Positions 1 to 9,709 of a stretch of 43,263 nucleotides of DNA are shown piece by piece. Location of the stretch: positions 1 through 43,263 of the forward strand of contig JAFGKK010000125.1 in assembly GCA_016928575.1 (NCBI GenBank), written 5' to 3'. The translations under genes and the position numbers were made by a program. The notes below the pieces were generated by a model. It worked only from the letters and a program-made list of their open reading frames with translations, was not told where the DNA came from and searched no databases. Position 1 is the first letter of the stretch. Every line of letters begins with the position of its first letter. This DNA is from Anaerolineales bacterium (GTDB taxonomy: Bacteria; Chloroflexota; Anaerolineae; Anaerolineales; RBG-16-64-43).

Positions 1-161
1 AGGCAAAAACACTTTTTCCGCGTTGTCCACAGGATCCGACAAAATCTTCACAATGTTTACCTTAATGAAAAACCGGAAAAACAAGGGTTTTTATTACCAC
101 TCAGCATGATTGATATTGAAAGGATAACCGGCCATTTTACATCCTCACCTCTATCCCCGGT

Positions 162-205
162 CCCCTTCCCCCTCTCCTGGCATAAGCCAGGAGAGGGGGA
201 AGGGG
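162..205. repeat. 19-bp perfect inverted repeat, C/G-rich dispersed element
   Basis: The arm CCCCTTCCCCCTCTCCTGG (162-180) is perfectly complementary to 187-205 across a 6-nt loop, CATAAG. The first 18 bases recur exactly at 43246-43263, where the window stops. Both copies follow a cctcacc...cccc lead-in. This looks like a small dispersed palindromic (REP-like) intergenic element. No coding capacity was seen. Confidence 0.85.
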
Positions 206-265
206 TGAAGGGGAAGGGGGGTGAAGATTGGGTGATGGCGGGATGCTGAGCAATTACCAAAAATC

Positions 266-460
266 CTAAAAAACCTTACCGTCGTTCTTGGCTTTGTTCG
301 TCATCCCGGCGCCCATCTTTACAAAGCGATGGTGCTCGAAGCCGTGATGGAGTGGTTATTGATAATTAAAAAGACGCCGGCGAAATTCACCCACGGCGAA
401 GAACACGTCGAGGATGGTAGCCGGCGTGACGATGATTGGCTCAGCGGTAAAAATTTTGGA
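266..460 (-). pseudogene. Possible decayed coding fragment
   Basis: One minus-strand frame reads about 34 plausible residues (including TPATILDVFFAVGEFRRRLF), then a single TAA, then continues in the same frame with about 29 more (including HHGFEHHRFVKMG) to a TAG. No start codon or ribosome-binding site accompanies it. It may be the remnant of a gene end interrupted by a nonsense change, or a chance open frame in high-GC DNA. The family is not identified. Confidence 0.2.
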
Positions 461-508
461 TCATTGCCTGAACAAAATAAACCGAGTAAAGCCCGTCCAA
501 TAATGTTC

Positions 509-534
509 GCCGCCCCGCAATTGCCCGGGGCGGC
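509..534 (-). terminator. Hairpin immediately after rpoD
   Basis: A 9-bp perfect stem (GCCGCCCCG / CGGGGCGGC) with an 8-nt loop lies 5 nt past the rpoD stop codon on the minus strand. No U-run follows directly, so it is a weak intrinsic terminator or a 3'-end stabiliser. Confidence 0.4.
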
Positions 535-538
535 GCCG

Positions 539-1972
539 TCACTCGCTGATGTAATCCCGCAGTTTGCGGCGGTGGCTGGGGTGCCGCAGGCGGCTGAGCG
601 CTTGGGCCTCGATCTGCCGCACGCGTTCCCGGGTGACGCCCATTTTACGGCCGACTTCCTCGAGGGTGTAGGATTGCCCGTCCAACAGGCCGTACCGCAG
701 CTGCAGAATCCGGACTTCGCGCGGGGGCAGGGTTCCGAGCACTTCCTCCAGCTGTTCGCGCAGAAGGTTGCGCGTGGCGGCTTCGGCCGGGGCGGGGCTT
801 TCCTCGTCCTCGATGAAATCCCCCAGAACCGAATCCTCTTCCTCGTCGGTCGGGGTTTCGAGGGAAAGCGGCCGGCGGGCAACCTGGATCATGTTCTCGA
901 CCTTCTTCGAGGTCACGCCCAGCGCGTCGCCCAACTCGTCCGGGCTGGGGTCGCGTCCGAGTTCCTGCGTCAGCTGGTGGGAGACGCGCAACAGTTTGTT
1001 GATCTGGTCGCCCATGTGGACCGGGACGCGGATCGTGCGGCCTTGGTCGGCGATCGCCCGGGTCACCGCCTGGCGGATCCACCAAGTGGCGTAGGTGCTG
1101 AACTTGTGCCCCCGGCGGTAGTCGAACTTCTTCGCCGCCCGGATCAGGCCGATGTTCCCTTCCTGGATCAGGTCCAGGAACGGGACACCGCGGCCCATGT
1201 ATTTCTTGGCCACGCTGATCACCAGCCGGGAATTGGCGGTGATCAGATGCTCGCGGGCGGACCACCCGTCTTCGATCCCGGATTGCAGCTGAGCCCGCCG
1301 GCGGAGTTCCGCGACGCCCCGTGCGAGGGATTCCCGCGCCAGCTTGCCGCGTTCGATCCGCTTGGCTAGGGTCACCTCTTCGACGGCCGTCAGCAACGGC
1401 ACCCGTCCGACTTCTTTGAGGTATAGCCCGATTGTGTCGTCGGCGTCGATCGCCGAGAGGTAGGTGTCGTCTTCAAGGAGTTCCCCGGACAGCGGGATTT
1501 CCTCTTCCACCTCCGCCAGCTCCTCGTCGCCCGGTTCCGGTTCGGCGGATTCGCTGGTGTCGAAGATCTCCACCCCCGCCGAGAGCAGGGCGGCGTAAGT
1601 CTCCTCCAATTGGTCGATATCCCGCTCGGCCTCCGGAAAGTAGCGCAGGATGTCGTCGATGGTGACGAATCCCTTTTCCCGGCCTTGTTCGATCAGGGCG
1701 GCGATCGAGGGATGTTCCTCGTCGATCGGAAGGGAATCGTCCACCGGGGCGACGGCCGGAGCGGCCCCGAAGTGTTTCTCGGCCGGGGAAGCGGCCAAGC
1801 GCCTGCCGAGCATCGTCACGGCCTTGTGGCGCGCCAAATCCTTCCCCTTCGGAGACGCCGTGCCGCCGGTGGTTTTCACCGGGCGGTTCCGAAGCGGAGA
1901 TTTGTTGTCTTTGGGCTTGGATCGTTTGGCAGGAGAACGTGGCTTTCCCGCGTTTTTTCCTTTGGCAACCAT
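539..1972 (-). CDS. rpoD: Primary RNA polymerase sigma factor (RpoD/SigA, sigma-70 group 1)
   Basis: This is the housekeeping sigma subunit that lets RNA polymerase recognise -35/-10 promoters. The 477-residue protein starts with a basic, Ser/Pro-rich tail. It then has a region 1.1-like segment ([20 protein letters not shown]), region 1.2 ([16 protein letters not shown]), region 2 around residues 240-310 ([42 protein letters not shown]), region 3, and region 4 with [14 protein letters not shown] and the helix-turn-helix [20 protein letters not shown] near 440-465. An acidic stretch follows region 1.1. A terminator at 2049-2097 separates it from the operon upstream, so it needs its own promoter; the only candidate lies almost on top of the start codon. 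A region 1.1 plus complete regions 1.2-4 favours the primary over an alternative sigma factor. Confidence 0.95.
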   Translation of the reverse strand: MVAKGKNAGKPRSPAKRSKPKDNKSPLRNRPVKTTGGTASPKGKDLARHKAVTMLGRRLAASPAEKHFGAAPAVAPVDDSLPIDEEHPSIAALIEQGREKGFVTIDDILRYFPEAERDIDQLEETYAALLSAGVEIFDTSESAEPEPGDEELAEVEEEIPLSGELLEDDTYLSAIDADDTIGLYLKEVGRVPLLTAVEEVTLAKRIERGKLARESLARGVAELRRRAQLQSGIEDGWSAREHLITANSRLVISVAKKYMGRGVPFLDLIQEGNIGLIRAAKKFDYRRGHKFSTYATWWIRQAVTRAIADQGRTIRVPVHMGDQINKLLRVSHQLTQELGRDPSPDELGDALGVTSKKVENMIQVARRPLSLETPTDEEEDSVLGDFIEDEESPAPAEAATRNLLREQLEEVLGTLPPREVRILQLRYGLLDGQSYTLEEVGRKMGVTRERVRQIEAQALSRLRHPSHRRKLRDYISE

Positions 1973-1980
1973 ACTCCACC

Positions 1981-2009
1981 AGCATACAACGGAAAATTGG
2001 GAGGTGCAA
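1981..2009 (-). promoter_or_regulatory. Weak candidate rpoD promoter
   Basis: On the minus strand TTGCAC (2004-2009) and TATGCT (1981-1986) are 17 bp apart, directly before the rpoD start at 1972. If real, the transcript would start within a few bases of the ATG and be nearly leaderless. Matches to consensus are only partial. Confidence 0.22.
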
Positions 2010-2048
2010 TAGGCGGCGGCTTTTTCCCTGAAATTTGGGATTTTTCCG

Positions 2049-2097
2049 AAAAAACCGCCAGTCCATCTCCGGTTGCTTCCATGAGATGGACTGGCGG
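2049..2097 (-). terminator. Intrinsic terminator of the ABC/GldG operon
   Basis: Positions 2084-2097 and 2055-2068 form a 14-bp perfect stem (CCGCCAGTCCATCT and its complement) with a 15-nt loop. On the minus strand it is followed by six T's (2049-2054). It lies 25 bp past the stop of the last operon gene, the classical form of a Rho-independent terminator. Confidence 0.9.
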
Positions 2098-2122
2098 GGC
2101 AGGACGTGTAGGGTGCTGTTTC

Positions 2123-2836
2123 TCAGGAAGTCGGACTTGCCGTGGGCGTCGCCGGCGCCATCGACGGGGTCGGCGTCACGGTCGGGGTTTCCGTCGGCGT
2201 CGCCGTCTCGGTCGGGGTCAGCGTCGGCGTGCGCGTGATCGTCGGCGTGGTGGTGTTGGTCGGCGTGATCGTGAAGGTCGGCGTGATCGTCGGCGGCAAC
2301 GGCTTATTGGAGATCCAGCCGATCACCCCGGACAGGAAGGTGGTCCGCACGGAGATGATCTTCGGCGAGCCCTCAATCCGCGCGTAGTAGCCGGTCTGGG
2401 TCGGATTCATGGCGCCGATTTCCAGCACGAACGATTTCCCTTCCGAGGTCTTCACCGTCAGTTTGTAGTTGGGCTTGTCGAGGTCGAATATCTCCAGTTC
2501 CAGGTCCGTGCCGTGTTCGCGGTATACCTCCACCTTGGCGAGCGATGTCACCACCGAGGTTACCGAAGTCTGGTTTGCCTCCGCCGAAGGAATGTCCATC
2601 ACCATCCAGGTGCCTTTGGTGTTCTTCTGGACTTCCACGTGCATCCCGGCGTTGAGGTCCTCGATCCGGATGAAGTTGATGCTTGCGCCGTCAACGCTCC
2701 ACAGCGGTTCGAGGGTGGCCGTGACGGAGGAGGCCGGTGTGGGGGCGGGCTGGATGATGTTCGAATCCAGCAGAGCCGCCAGGGCGATCAGTACGACGAG
2801 CAGGACCAGCAAACCGTAGGTAATTCTTCTATCCAT
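2123..2836 (-). CDS. DUF4340-like membrane-anchored protein with Thr-Pro repeat tail
   Basis: The 237-residue protein has one N-terminal membrane helix (about residues 7-24, GLLVLLVVLIALAALL), then a soluble domain of about 150 residues with the beta-rich look of DUF4340 proteins (VYREHGTDLELEIFDL, KLTVKTSEGKSFVLEIG, YYARIEG). The last 50 or so residues are an almost pure Thr/Pro/Glu repeat (TPTxTPT). In the DNA this appears as a short-period repeat at about 2142-2300. Such tails are common on exported proteins of Chloroflexota and suggest a wall-spanning spacer. DUF4340 genes regularly sit beside GldG-type ABC genes, as here. Biochemical function is unknown; a role as accessory subunit of the neighbouring transporter is inference. 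Confidence 0.7.
   Translation of the reverse strand: MDRRITYGLLVLLVVLIALAALLDSNIIQPAPTPASSVTATLEPLWSVDGASINFIRIEDLNAGMHVEVQKNTKGTWMVMDIPSAEANQTSVTSVVTSLAKVEVYREHGTDLELEIFDLDKPNYKLTVKTSEGKSFVLEIGAMNPTQTGYYARIEGSPKIISVRTTFLSGVIGWISNKPLPPTITPTFTITPTNTTTPTITRTPTLTPTETATPTETPTVTPTPSMAPATPTASPTS
2142..2300 (-). repeat. Low-complexity tandem repeat encoding a Thr-Pro tail
   Basis: Short, imperfect repeats around the unit GTCGGCGT(G/C) encode alternating Thr, Pro and Glu on the minus strand. They lie wholly inside the upstream gene's C-terminus and may vary in copy number between strains. Confidence 0.7.
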
Positions 2837-2884
2837 GGAGTTCTCTCTGTTCCGGAAGGCTCAGGTCCGATTCCGGAGAAGGAA

Positions 2885-4525
2885 TTATTTATGCTTGCGG
2901 CGGTTGTACCACACGATCCCGTACAGGGCGACGAAGCTGCCCGGCAGCAGGCAGGCGGAGGTGAGCACGATCGCGTTCATCACCCAGGCGTCCGTCGGCA
3001 GCGAGATGTAGCGGTAGGTCGAGGGCTTTTGGGAAAGGCTGATCAGGTTTTCCTGAAAGCTGGCCCAGTTCACGGCGTTCTCCATCAGTTCGCGGTTGGC
3101 GCCGGACCTCCAGTTGACGGCCTGGTTCTCGGCGAAATCCTCGTCGCCGAACACCACCACCCGAGAGGAAAGGGTCGCGTCCTCGGCCGAGACGCCGATG
3201 TTCAGCGGCGAGTCGTAGTCGACGTCCTTGTTGAAGACTGCGGACCGGTTTTCCGTCGTGAAGGAGATTTCCCCGACCGACGCCGTGTCGGTCTCGCCCC
3301 AAACCTTGTTGTTGGGGGCGTCGACTTGGACGAACCCGAGCGGCGTGAACGTCTTCCCGTCCGGCATGGCGATCTCGACGCTCATCGCGGTTGGGAACAT
3401 CGTCATGGTTTCCGCGGTGGTCAGCTGCGTGATCGGGCTCGCGGAGGGATAGGTCGAGGCGATCGGCGTGAGGATATAGGTGTTGACCAGGTTGACGATG
3501 ATGTCGTTGCGCAGGGTGATCCCCCACGCCTCCTTCAGGTACGCCGCCAGGATGTCCTCCGACGGGTTCATTTGGGTCACGACGTAGGGGTTCTGCAGAA
3601 GAATCAGCCCGCCGCCCGCTTCCAGGTATTCCTTGATCGCCGTGAGTTCAAAATCCAGGAGGGGCGTTTTCGGGCCGGCGAGCACGAGCACCGACGCATC
3701 CTCCGGGATTTTCTCCTCCTGGGTCAGGTTCAGAGTCTCGACGATGTAGTTCTTGCTGCGTAGGGCGGAAGCCAGCGTGCTGACGTCGGTATTCTCGCTG
3801 CTGTCGATCGAAGCTTCCCCGTGCCCTGCCAGGAAGTAGACCTTGTGCTCGCCGGGATTCATCAGCTTCACCAGGGCGGTGGTGAATTCGCTTTCGGTCG
3901 AAGAAGTCACCAGTTCTTTTTGTTCGCCCATCGCAAAGACTAGTGTGCCGTCTTGGGAGATCCCGTCCTGGTTGGCGAGCACCGGATTGGCGTCCGGGTC
4001 GATTTTGGTGTAGGTGATCAGCCCGCCCGACTCCGCCATGTACTTTTCCAAAAGCTCCATCGTGCTCTCCCAGCCGGTGTGGCTGGGGCCGTACCACGCG
4101 CGGACTTCGACCGGGTTGGCCAAGGTTTGCAGGGTCCGCAGGGTTTCCGGCGAGAGCGTGTTGGATTCATCCTCGGTCAGGTCGACCCACAGCGTGGTCT
4201 GGGTCGACGCCTGATACAGGATGTAGTTCACGGTCACGACGATCGCCACCAGCGACAGGCTGGTAATTAACATGTTGGTGCCGTATTTGGCTTGCCGGCT
4301 GCCCAGCCAGGATTGGACCCGCTCCGGGTCCAGGAACGCGAAGGCCAGGATGCCCACCGCCCCGATCAGGAGCGGGACGTAGGTGTAAACGTCCACCGCG
4401 CCCCGCACGAGGTACGCGATCAGCGCGGTGACCAGCCCGGCCACCCCGGCCAGCAAGAGCCAGGGGGCGATGGCCGCCGGATTGAAATCCCTAATGGAAT
4501 CCTTTTTATCATTCTGCAAAGACAT
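2885..4525 (-). CDS. GldG-like auxiliary component of an ABC transporter
   Basis: The 546-residue protein has two N-terminal membrane helices (about 20-42 and 50-68), a third at about 86-106, a long extracytoplasmic region, and a C-terminal helix (about 515-538) followed by a basic RRKHK end. The soluble part carries the features of the GldG / ABC_transp_aux family: NTLSPETLRTLQTLANPVEV, VYFLAGHGEASI, and a Rossmann-like stretch VLVLAGPKTPLLDFELTAIK with YLEAGGGLILL. In Bacteroidota, GldG works with GldA and GldF and was linked to gliding, but homologues are widespread in non-gliding bacteria. Here it is encoded after its ATPase and permease, so a three-part membrane complex is likely. The transported substrate is not known. 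An SD-like GGAGG precedes the ATG. Confidence 0.82.
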   Translation of the reverse strand: MSLQNDKKDSIRDFNPAAIAPWLLLAGVAGLVTALIAYLVRGAVDVYTYVPLLIGAVGILAFAFLDPERVQSWLGSRQAKYGTNMLITSLSLVAIVVTVNYILYQASTQTTLWVDLTEDESNTLSPETLRTLQTLANPVEVRAWYGPSHTGWESTMELLEKYMAESGGLITYTKIDPDANPVLANQDGISQDGTLVFAMGEQKELVTSSTESEFTTALVKLMNPGEHKVYFLAGHGEASIDSSENTDVSTLASALRSKNYIVETLNLTQEEKIPEDASVLVLAGPKTPLLDFELTAIKEYLEAGGGLILLQNPYVVTQMNPSEDILAAYLKEAWGITLRNDIIVNLVNTYILTPIASTYPSASPITQLTTAETMTMFPTAMSVEIAMPDGKTFTPLGFVQVDAPNNKVWGETDTASVGEISFTTENRSAVFNKDVDYDSPLNIGVSAEDATLSSRVVVFGDEDFAENQAVNWRSGANRELMENAVNWASFQENLISLSQKPSTYRYISLPTDAWVMNAIVLTSACLLPGSFVALYGIVWYNRRKHK

Positions 4526-4544
4526 GGGACGGTTTCCTCCGGTC

Positions 4545-5312
4545 TTACCGCCACCGCTTGGATTCGATGACGCGGGTGGCGAAGAACAAGCTCAAGGCGA
4601 TGAGGCTGAGATAGTAAACGATGTCGGTCAGGTCCAGGCGGCCGGCGTAGGCCGTGTTGTAGAAGTGGGAGGTGAAATCCAGGTATTGCAGGACGGTCCC
4701 CCACAGCGATGTGCCGCCCATCCCGCCCATATAGCTGAGGGTGCTGGTGGCCAGGCCGGAAACCCACAGACCGAGGCTGACGACCAGCGAGGCGAAGAAG
4801 GCCGCCGTCGCGTTGGCGAACAGGGACGAAACCGCCACGCCGATCGCCAACAGCGCCCCAACCAGCAGGAACAGGACGATGTAGGAGCTGACCAGCGGGC
4901 CTTGGTCGATCCCGTTCGGCTTGGTGATCGCCTGCAGGAAGATCGGATACACCCAGGTGAGGGCGAGGATCACCGAGGCGAACATCGCAGCGCCGACCCA
5001 TTTGCCGACGACCAGTTCGGAATCGCGCACCGGTGCGGTCAACAGCAGTTCCAGCGTGCCGGCCCCGTTTTCCTCCGCCAACAGCTTCATGGTGATGGCC
5101 GGGGTCGCAAAAAGCAACAGGGTCAGCAACGGGCCCAGCACCGTGGTCCCGGCAAGTTCCTGCGCCGAATAGGTGTTGTTCAGGGTTTGCACCAGGTCGA
5201 GCGAGAAGACGATTCCCAGGAACAGGAAGATCACCACGGCCAGAAAATAGGCGATCGGGGAACCGAAATATTGACGGAATTCCTTCCAGGCGATGATCCA
5301 GATGTTGCGCAT
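4545..5312 (-). CDS. ABC-2 type permease (GldF-like)
   Basis: The 255-residue integral membrane protein has about six hydrophobic segments. The start MRNIWIIAWKEFRQYFGSPIAYFL is typical of ABC-2 permeases whose first helix follows a KEFRxYF amphipathic segment. The motif GTLELLLTAPVRDSELVVGKW matches the coupling region of the NatB/GldF type. It follows the ATPase gene by 6 bp, with AGGAG overlapping the ATPase stop as ribosome-binding site. It is predicted to form the membrane channel driven by the neighbouring ATPase and to partner the GldG-like protein encoded 19 bp downstream. Confidence 0.87.
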   Translation of the reverse strand: MRNIWIIAWKEFRQYFGSPIAYFLAVVIFLFLGIVFSLDLVQTLNNTYSAQELAGTTVLGPLLTLLLFATPAITMKLLAEENGAGTLELLLTAPVRDSELVVGKWVGAAMFASVILALTWVYPIFLQAITKPNGIDQGPLVSSYIVLFLLVGALLAIGVAVSSLFANATAAFFASLVVSLGLWVSGLATSTLSYMGGMGGTSLWGTVLQYLDFTSHFYNTAYAGRLDLTDIVYYLSLIALSLFFATRVIESKRWR

Positions 5313-5318
5313 GAATTC

Positions 5319-6275
5319 CTACTCCTTCTGTTGCCGGGAGCCGCGTTTTCCCTTGGATTTGTCGTCCGTACGGGTCAGTTCCAGGAAGATCTGCTCCAGG
5401 TCCACGCCCTGGCTGTGGACTTCGACCACGTCCTGCCCGCCGCGGGTCAGCGCGCGGACGATCGCCGGCCGGATTTCCTTCCCGGGGGCGATTTCCACTT
5501 CGAAGATGCCGTTGCCCATCGGTTCGACCGTCAGGACTCCCTTGACCGCGGCGATGATGTTCTCGGCGCCTTCGGTTTCCCCGGCCAGCTCGACGGTGAT
5601 GCGCTCGGCGCCCGCCAGCCGCGCCTGCAGGTTTTCCGGCCGGTCCTCGGCGACGATGTGGCCTTTGTTGATAATCAGCACGCGGTTGCAGATCTGCTGG
5701 GCTTCGGAGAGAATGTGGGTCGAAAGCAGCACCGTGTGATCGGCGCCGAGCTCCCTGATGAAGTTGCGGATTTCCACCACCTGGACCGGGTCGAGGCCGA
5801 TGGTCGGTTCGTCGAGGATCAGAACCTCCGGCTTGTGGAGCACGGCCTGCGCCAAGCCGACCCGCTGGCGCATGCCTTTGGAGAGGTTGCCGATGTAGGA
5901 TTCCACCCGGTCTTCCAGGTTCACGCGCTGGATGGCCTCGTCGACGCACTGGTCCGGATTTGGAAGGTGGCGCATCGCGGCCATGAAGTCGAGGTAGTCG
6001 AGCACCGTCATGTCGGAGTAGAGCGGCACGGTTTCCGGCAGGTAGCCCACCCGCCGCCGGACCTCGAGCGACTCGTCCACGACGTCGAAGCCGGCCACGA
6101 TCGCGCGCCCTTCGCTGGGCGGCATGTAGGCCGTCAGGATCCGCATCGTGGTGGTTTTCCCGGCGCCGTTCGGCCCCAGAAAGCCGACGATCTCCCCCTT
6201 CTTGGCGTGGAAGTTTAACCCGTCGATGGCTTTGCGCAGGCCGTACCATTTGGTCAGGTTGGTGACTTGAATCAT
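5319..6275 (-). CDS. ABC transporter ATP-binding protein (GldA/CcmA-like)
   Basis: The 318-residue nucleotide-binding subunit has Walker A GPNGAGKTT at residues 34-42, the Q-loop region (YLPETVPLYSDMTVLDYLDF), ABC signature NLSKGMRQRVGLAQAV, Walker B VLILDEPTIGLD and the H-loop STHILSEAQ. The last 90 or so residues form the C-terminal extension seen in GldA and DrrA-type ATPases, ending in a basic tail. It is the first gene of a four-gene operon (ATPase, permease, GldG-like, DUF4340-like). ABC-2 type systems of this composition are usually exporters or move cell-envelope components. Start: GAGGA lies 4 nt upstream of the ATG. Confidence 0.93.
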   Translation of the reverse strand: MIQVTNLTKWYGLRKAIDGLNFHAKKGEIVGFLGPNGAGKTTTMRILTAYMPPSEGRAIVAGFDVVDESLEVRRRVGYLPETVPLYSDMTVLDYLDFMAAMRHLPNPDQCVDEAIQRVNLEDRVESYIGNLSKGMRQRVGLAQAVLHKPEVLILDEPTIGLDPVQVVEIRNFIRELGADHTVLLSTHILSEAQQICNRVLIINKGHIVAEDRPENLQARLAGAERITVELAGETEGAENIIAAVKGVLTVEPMGNGIFEVEIAPGKEIRPAIVRALTRGGQDVVEVHSQGVDLEQIFLELTRTDDKSKGKRGSRQQKE

Positions 6276-6341
6276 CCTGTCCTCGTAAAAGGGTATGGAG
6301 AGATGAGCCCGAAGGTGTTGATCGGGGGATGCTACTGTTTA

Positions 6342-6369
6342 TTTATACTTGTTTTTCGGCTCAAATCAA
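6342..6369 (-). promoter_or_regulatory. Candidate promoter of the ABC/GldG operon
   Basis: On the minus strand -35 TTGATT (6364-6369) and -10 TATAAA (6342-6347) are separated by 16 bp, about 65 bp upstream of the ATPase start. Confidence 0.5.
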
Positions 6370-6461
6370 GGACGGTTCGGGGCTTCTCATCAAACCTTTA
6401 GCTGGTCGCGGACCCGCTGGAAGCCCCGTTTCCACCGCCGAAGGCGCGCGCTCCGCCGCGC

Positions 6462-6490
6462 TTGACAAGGCGGAGGCCCCAAACTAAAAT
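6462..6490 (+). promoter_or_regulatory. Sigma-70 promoter of the pyrophosphatase gene
   Basis: Perfect -35 TTGACA (6462-6467), 17-bp spacer, and -10 TAAAAT (6485-6490, five of six matches). The predicted start near 6497 gives a leader of about 130 nt. Confidence 0.75.
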
Positions 6491-6627
6491 GCGTGAGCTG
6501 TTCCCGGCCGACGCGGATGCATCACCCCCGCTGCCAGCGAATGATTAAGAAGAATCCCCGGTCATCCTGCCGCGCCTAATGCGCGGCTTATCTTGTGTGT
6601 CGATCCGGACACTCCGTGGAGGACTAC

Positions 6628-9012
<2,385 letters not shown>

Positions 9013-9033
9013 CCCCTGTCAATCCCGAGTAGG

Positions 9034-9066
9034 AAAAGGAGAAGGCCTCAAGCCTTCTCCTTTTTT
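9034..9066 (+). terminator. Intrinsic terminator after hppA
   Basis: Perfect 13-bp stem (9034-9046 with 9052-9064) closed by a 5-nt loop. The T-run of its 3' arm continues to six T's. It begins 22 nt after the hppA stop. Confidence 0.93.
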
Positions 9067-9306
9067 CTACCCGGAATCCCGTTTTTTCTTTTTCCTCACC
9101 CCGATCCCATAATTCCGAAACGGATGAAAACCTCCCTTTTTCTTTTTCCCCTTTCGCATCCTCCCGTCACTGTCCCGAGCGGAGTGCGGAACAGGCGTTG
9201 CCGGATTAATCCTCCCAGTCCTTCTCAACAACTCGGCGGCTTTACATTATCTACCTGCTTTGAATGTATATTTCCCATGCAAGAATTTAAGTATCTCCTC
9301 AGCCTC

Positions 9307-9447
9307 CCCCTCATCCGCCCTCCCGTCGCTTCGCTCCGGGACAGGTTCGGGCGCCTTCTCCCAGCCCTGCATCTACGGATGAACTTATACATTTATTGAA
9401 AGCCCTCCAACTTAAGCGATGGGCTGGGAGAAGGATGGGATGAGGGG
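9307..9447. repeat. Nested inverted repeat
   Basis: The outer arms CCCCTCATCC (9307-9316) and GGATGAGGGG (9438-9447) pair over 10 bp. The inner arms CCTTCTCCCAGCCC (9354-9367) and GGGCTGGGAGAAGG (9421-9434) pair over 14 bp. The left side carries an extra 37 nt between the two arms. The lead-in GTATCTCCTCAGCC at 9291-9304 recurs exactly at 43195-43208, so this belongs to the same C-rich dispersed element family as the window-end repeats. Confidence 0.75.
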
Positions 9448-9561
9448 AAAATGAAAACTGGTTTTTCCGGACATTTATATAATTCTTGCATCGGGGTGAG
9501 CAGACAAAAACTGAGAAGCAATTACCGTCTTTTTTTTCGGCTCAGCCGACCATCCACTGTG

Positions 9562-9702
9562 CGGCGAATAGGACCTATCCCCTCTTTCGTGGGAGGAGGG
9601 ATGCCCCGCAACCTGTTGTGGGAGGCGGGAGATCGCCGATAGCCCCGGCAAATGGGAGACCGGGCCAATGCCTGTCAGGGCGGAAGAACCGCAAAGCCGG
9701 GG
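9562..9702 (+). other. Potentially structured RNA-like segment of unknown identity
   Basis: Stems visible on paper: CGGCGA (9562-9567) with TCGCCG (9633-9638), enclosing a hairpin CCCGCAA/TTGTGGG with a 4-nt loop. Next comes CCCCGGC (9643-9649) with GCCGGGG (9696-9702), enclosing GCGG-AAGAA-CCGC. The blocks GCCCCGCAACCTGT (9603-9616) and GGGAGACCGGGCC (9654-9666) faintly resemble conserved cobalamin-riboswitch blocks in the right order, but other essential parts are missing and no plus-strand gene follows. Confidence 0.25.
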
Positions 9703-9709
9703 CGGCGGG

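Larger units (their letters stand above)
1..538. other. Gene-free region downstream of rpoD
   Basis: No convincing intact gene was seen. The stretch holds a perfect palindromic repeat at 162-205, a hairpin close to the rpoD stop at 509-534, and a possible decayed coding fragment on the minus strand at 266-460. Open frames crossing it are overlaps with rpoD in other frames. Confidence 0.6.
6276..6627. other. Divergent intergenic region with two promoters and a leader hairpin
   Basis: No gene was seen. It holds a minus-strand promoter for the ABC operon (6342-6369), a plus-strand promoter for the pyrophosphatase (6462-6490), and a 7-bp hairpin in the pyrophosphatase leader (GCCGCGC at 6569-6575 with GCGCGGC at 6581-6587). 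The leader is about 130 nt long. Confidence 0.7.
9065..9709. other. 645-bp gene-free region between convergent genes, rich in inverted repeats
   Basis: No credible coding sequence was found; open frames here lack family features and ribosome-binding sites. The first half holds a large nested inverted repeat (9307-9447). The second half (about 9562-9702) shows several stacked potential stems that could form a structured RNA. Because both flanking genes point inward, any plus-strand RNA here would be stand-alone. Confidence 0.6.

Noticed and set aside
23-31. DnaA-box-like TTGTCCACA
   Set aside because: A single near-match without further boxes, an AT-rich unwinding region or dnaA/dnaN nearby. 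Not an origin.
2142-2300. Tandem short repeats read at first as a possible CRISPR or minisatellite
   Set aside because: They lie in frame at the end of the DUF4340-like gene and encode its Thr-Pro tail; no spacer-repeat pattern.
1610-3763. Plus-strand open frame (717 codons) crossing rpoD, a strong terminator and two other genes
   Set aside because: It runs through the terminator hairpin and opposite three real genes, so it is an artefact of composition.
4428-6218. Plus-strand open frame (596 codons) opposite the ABC ATPase and permease
   Set aside because: Antisense shadow of well-supported genes with biased composition and no domain features.
9643-9702. Cyclic di-GMP-I riboswitch-like core (GGCAAA ... 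CGCAAAGCC)
   Set aside because: The second domain with its tetraloop receptor and the downstream gene are missing, and the spacing is wrong. Attractive given the HD-GYP genes, but not supportable by eye.
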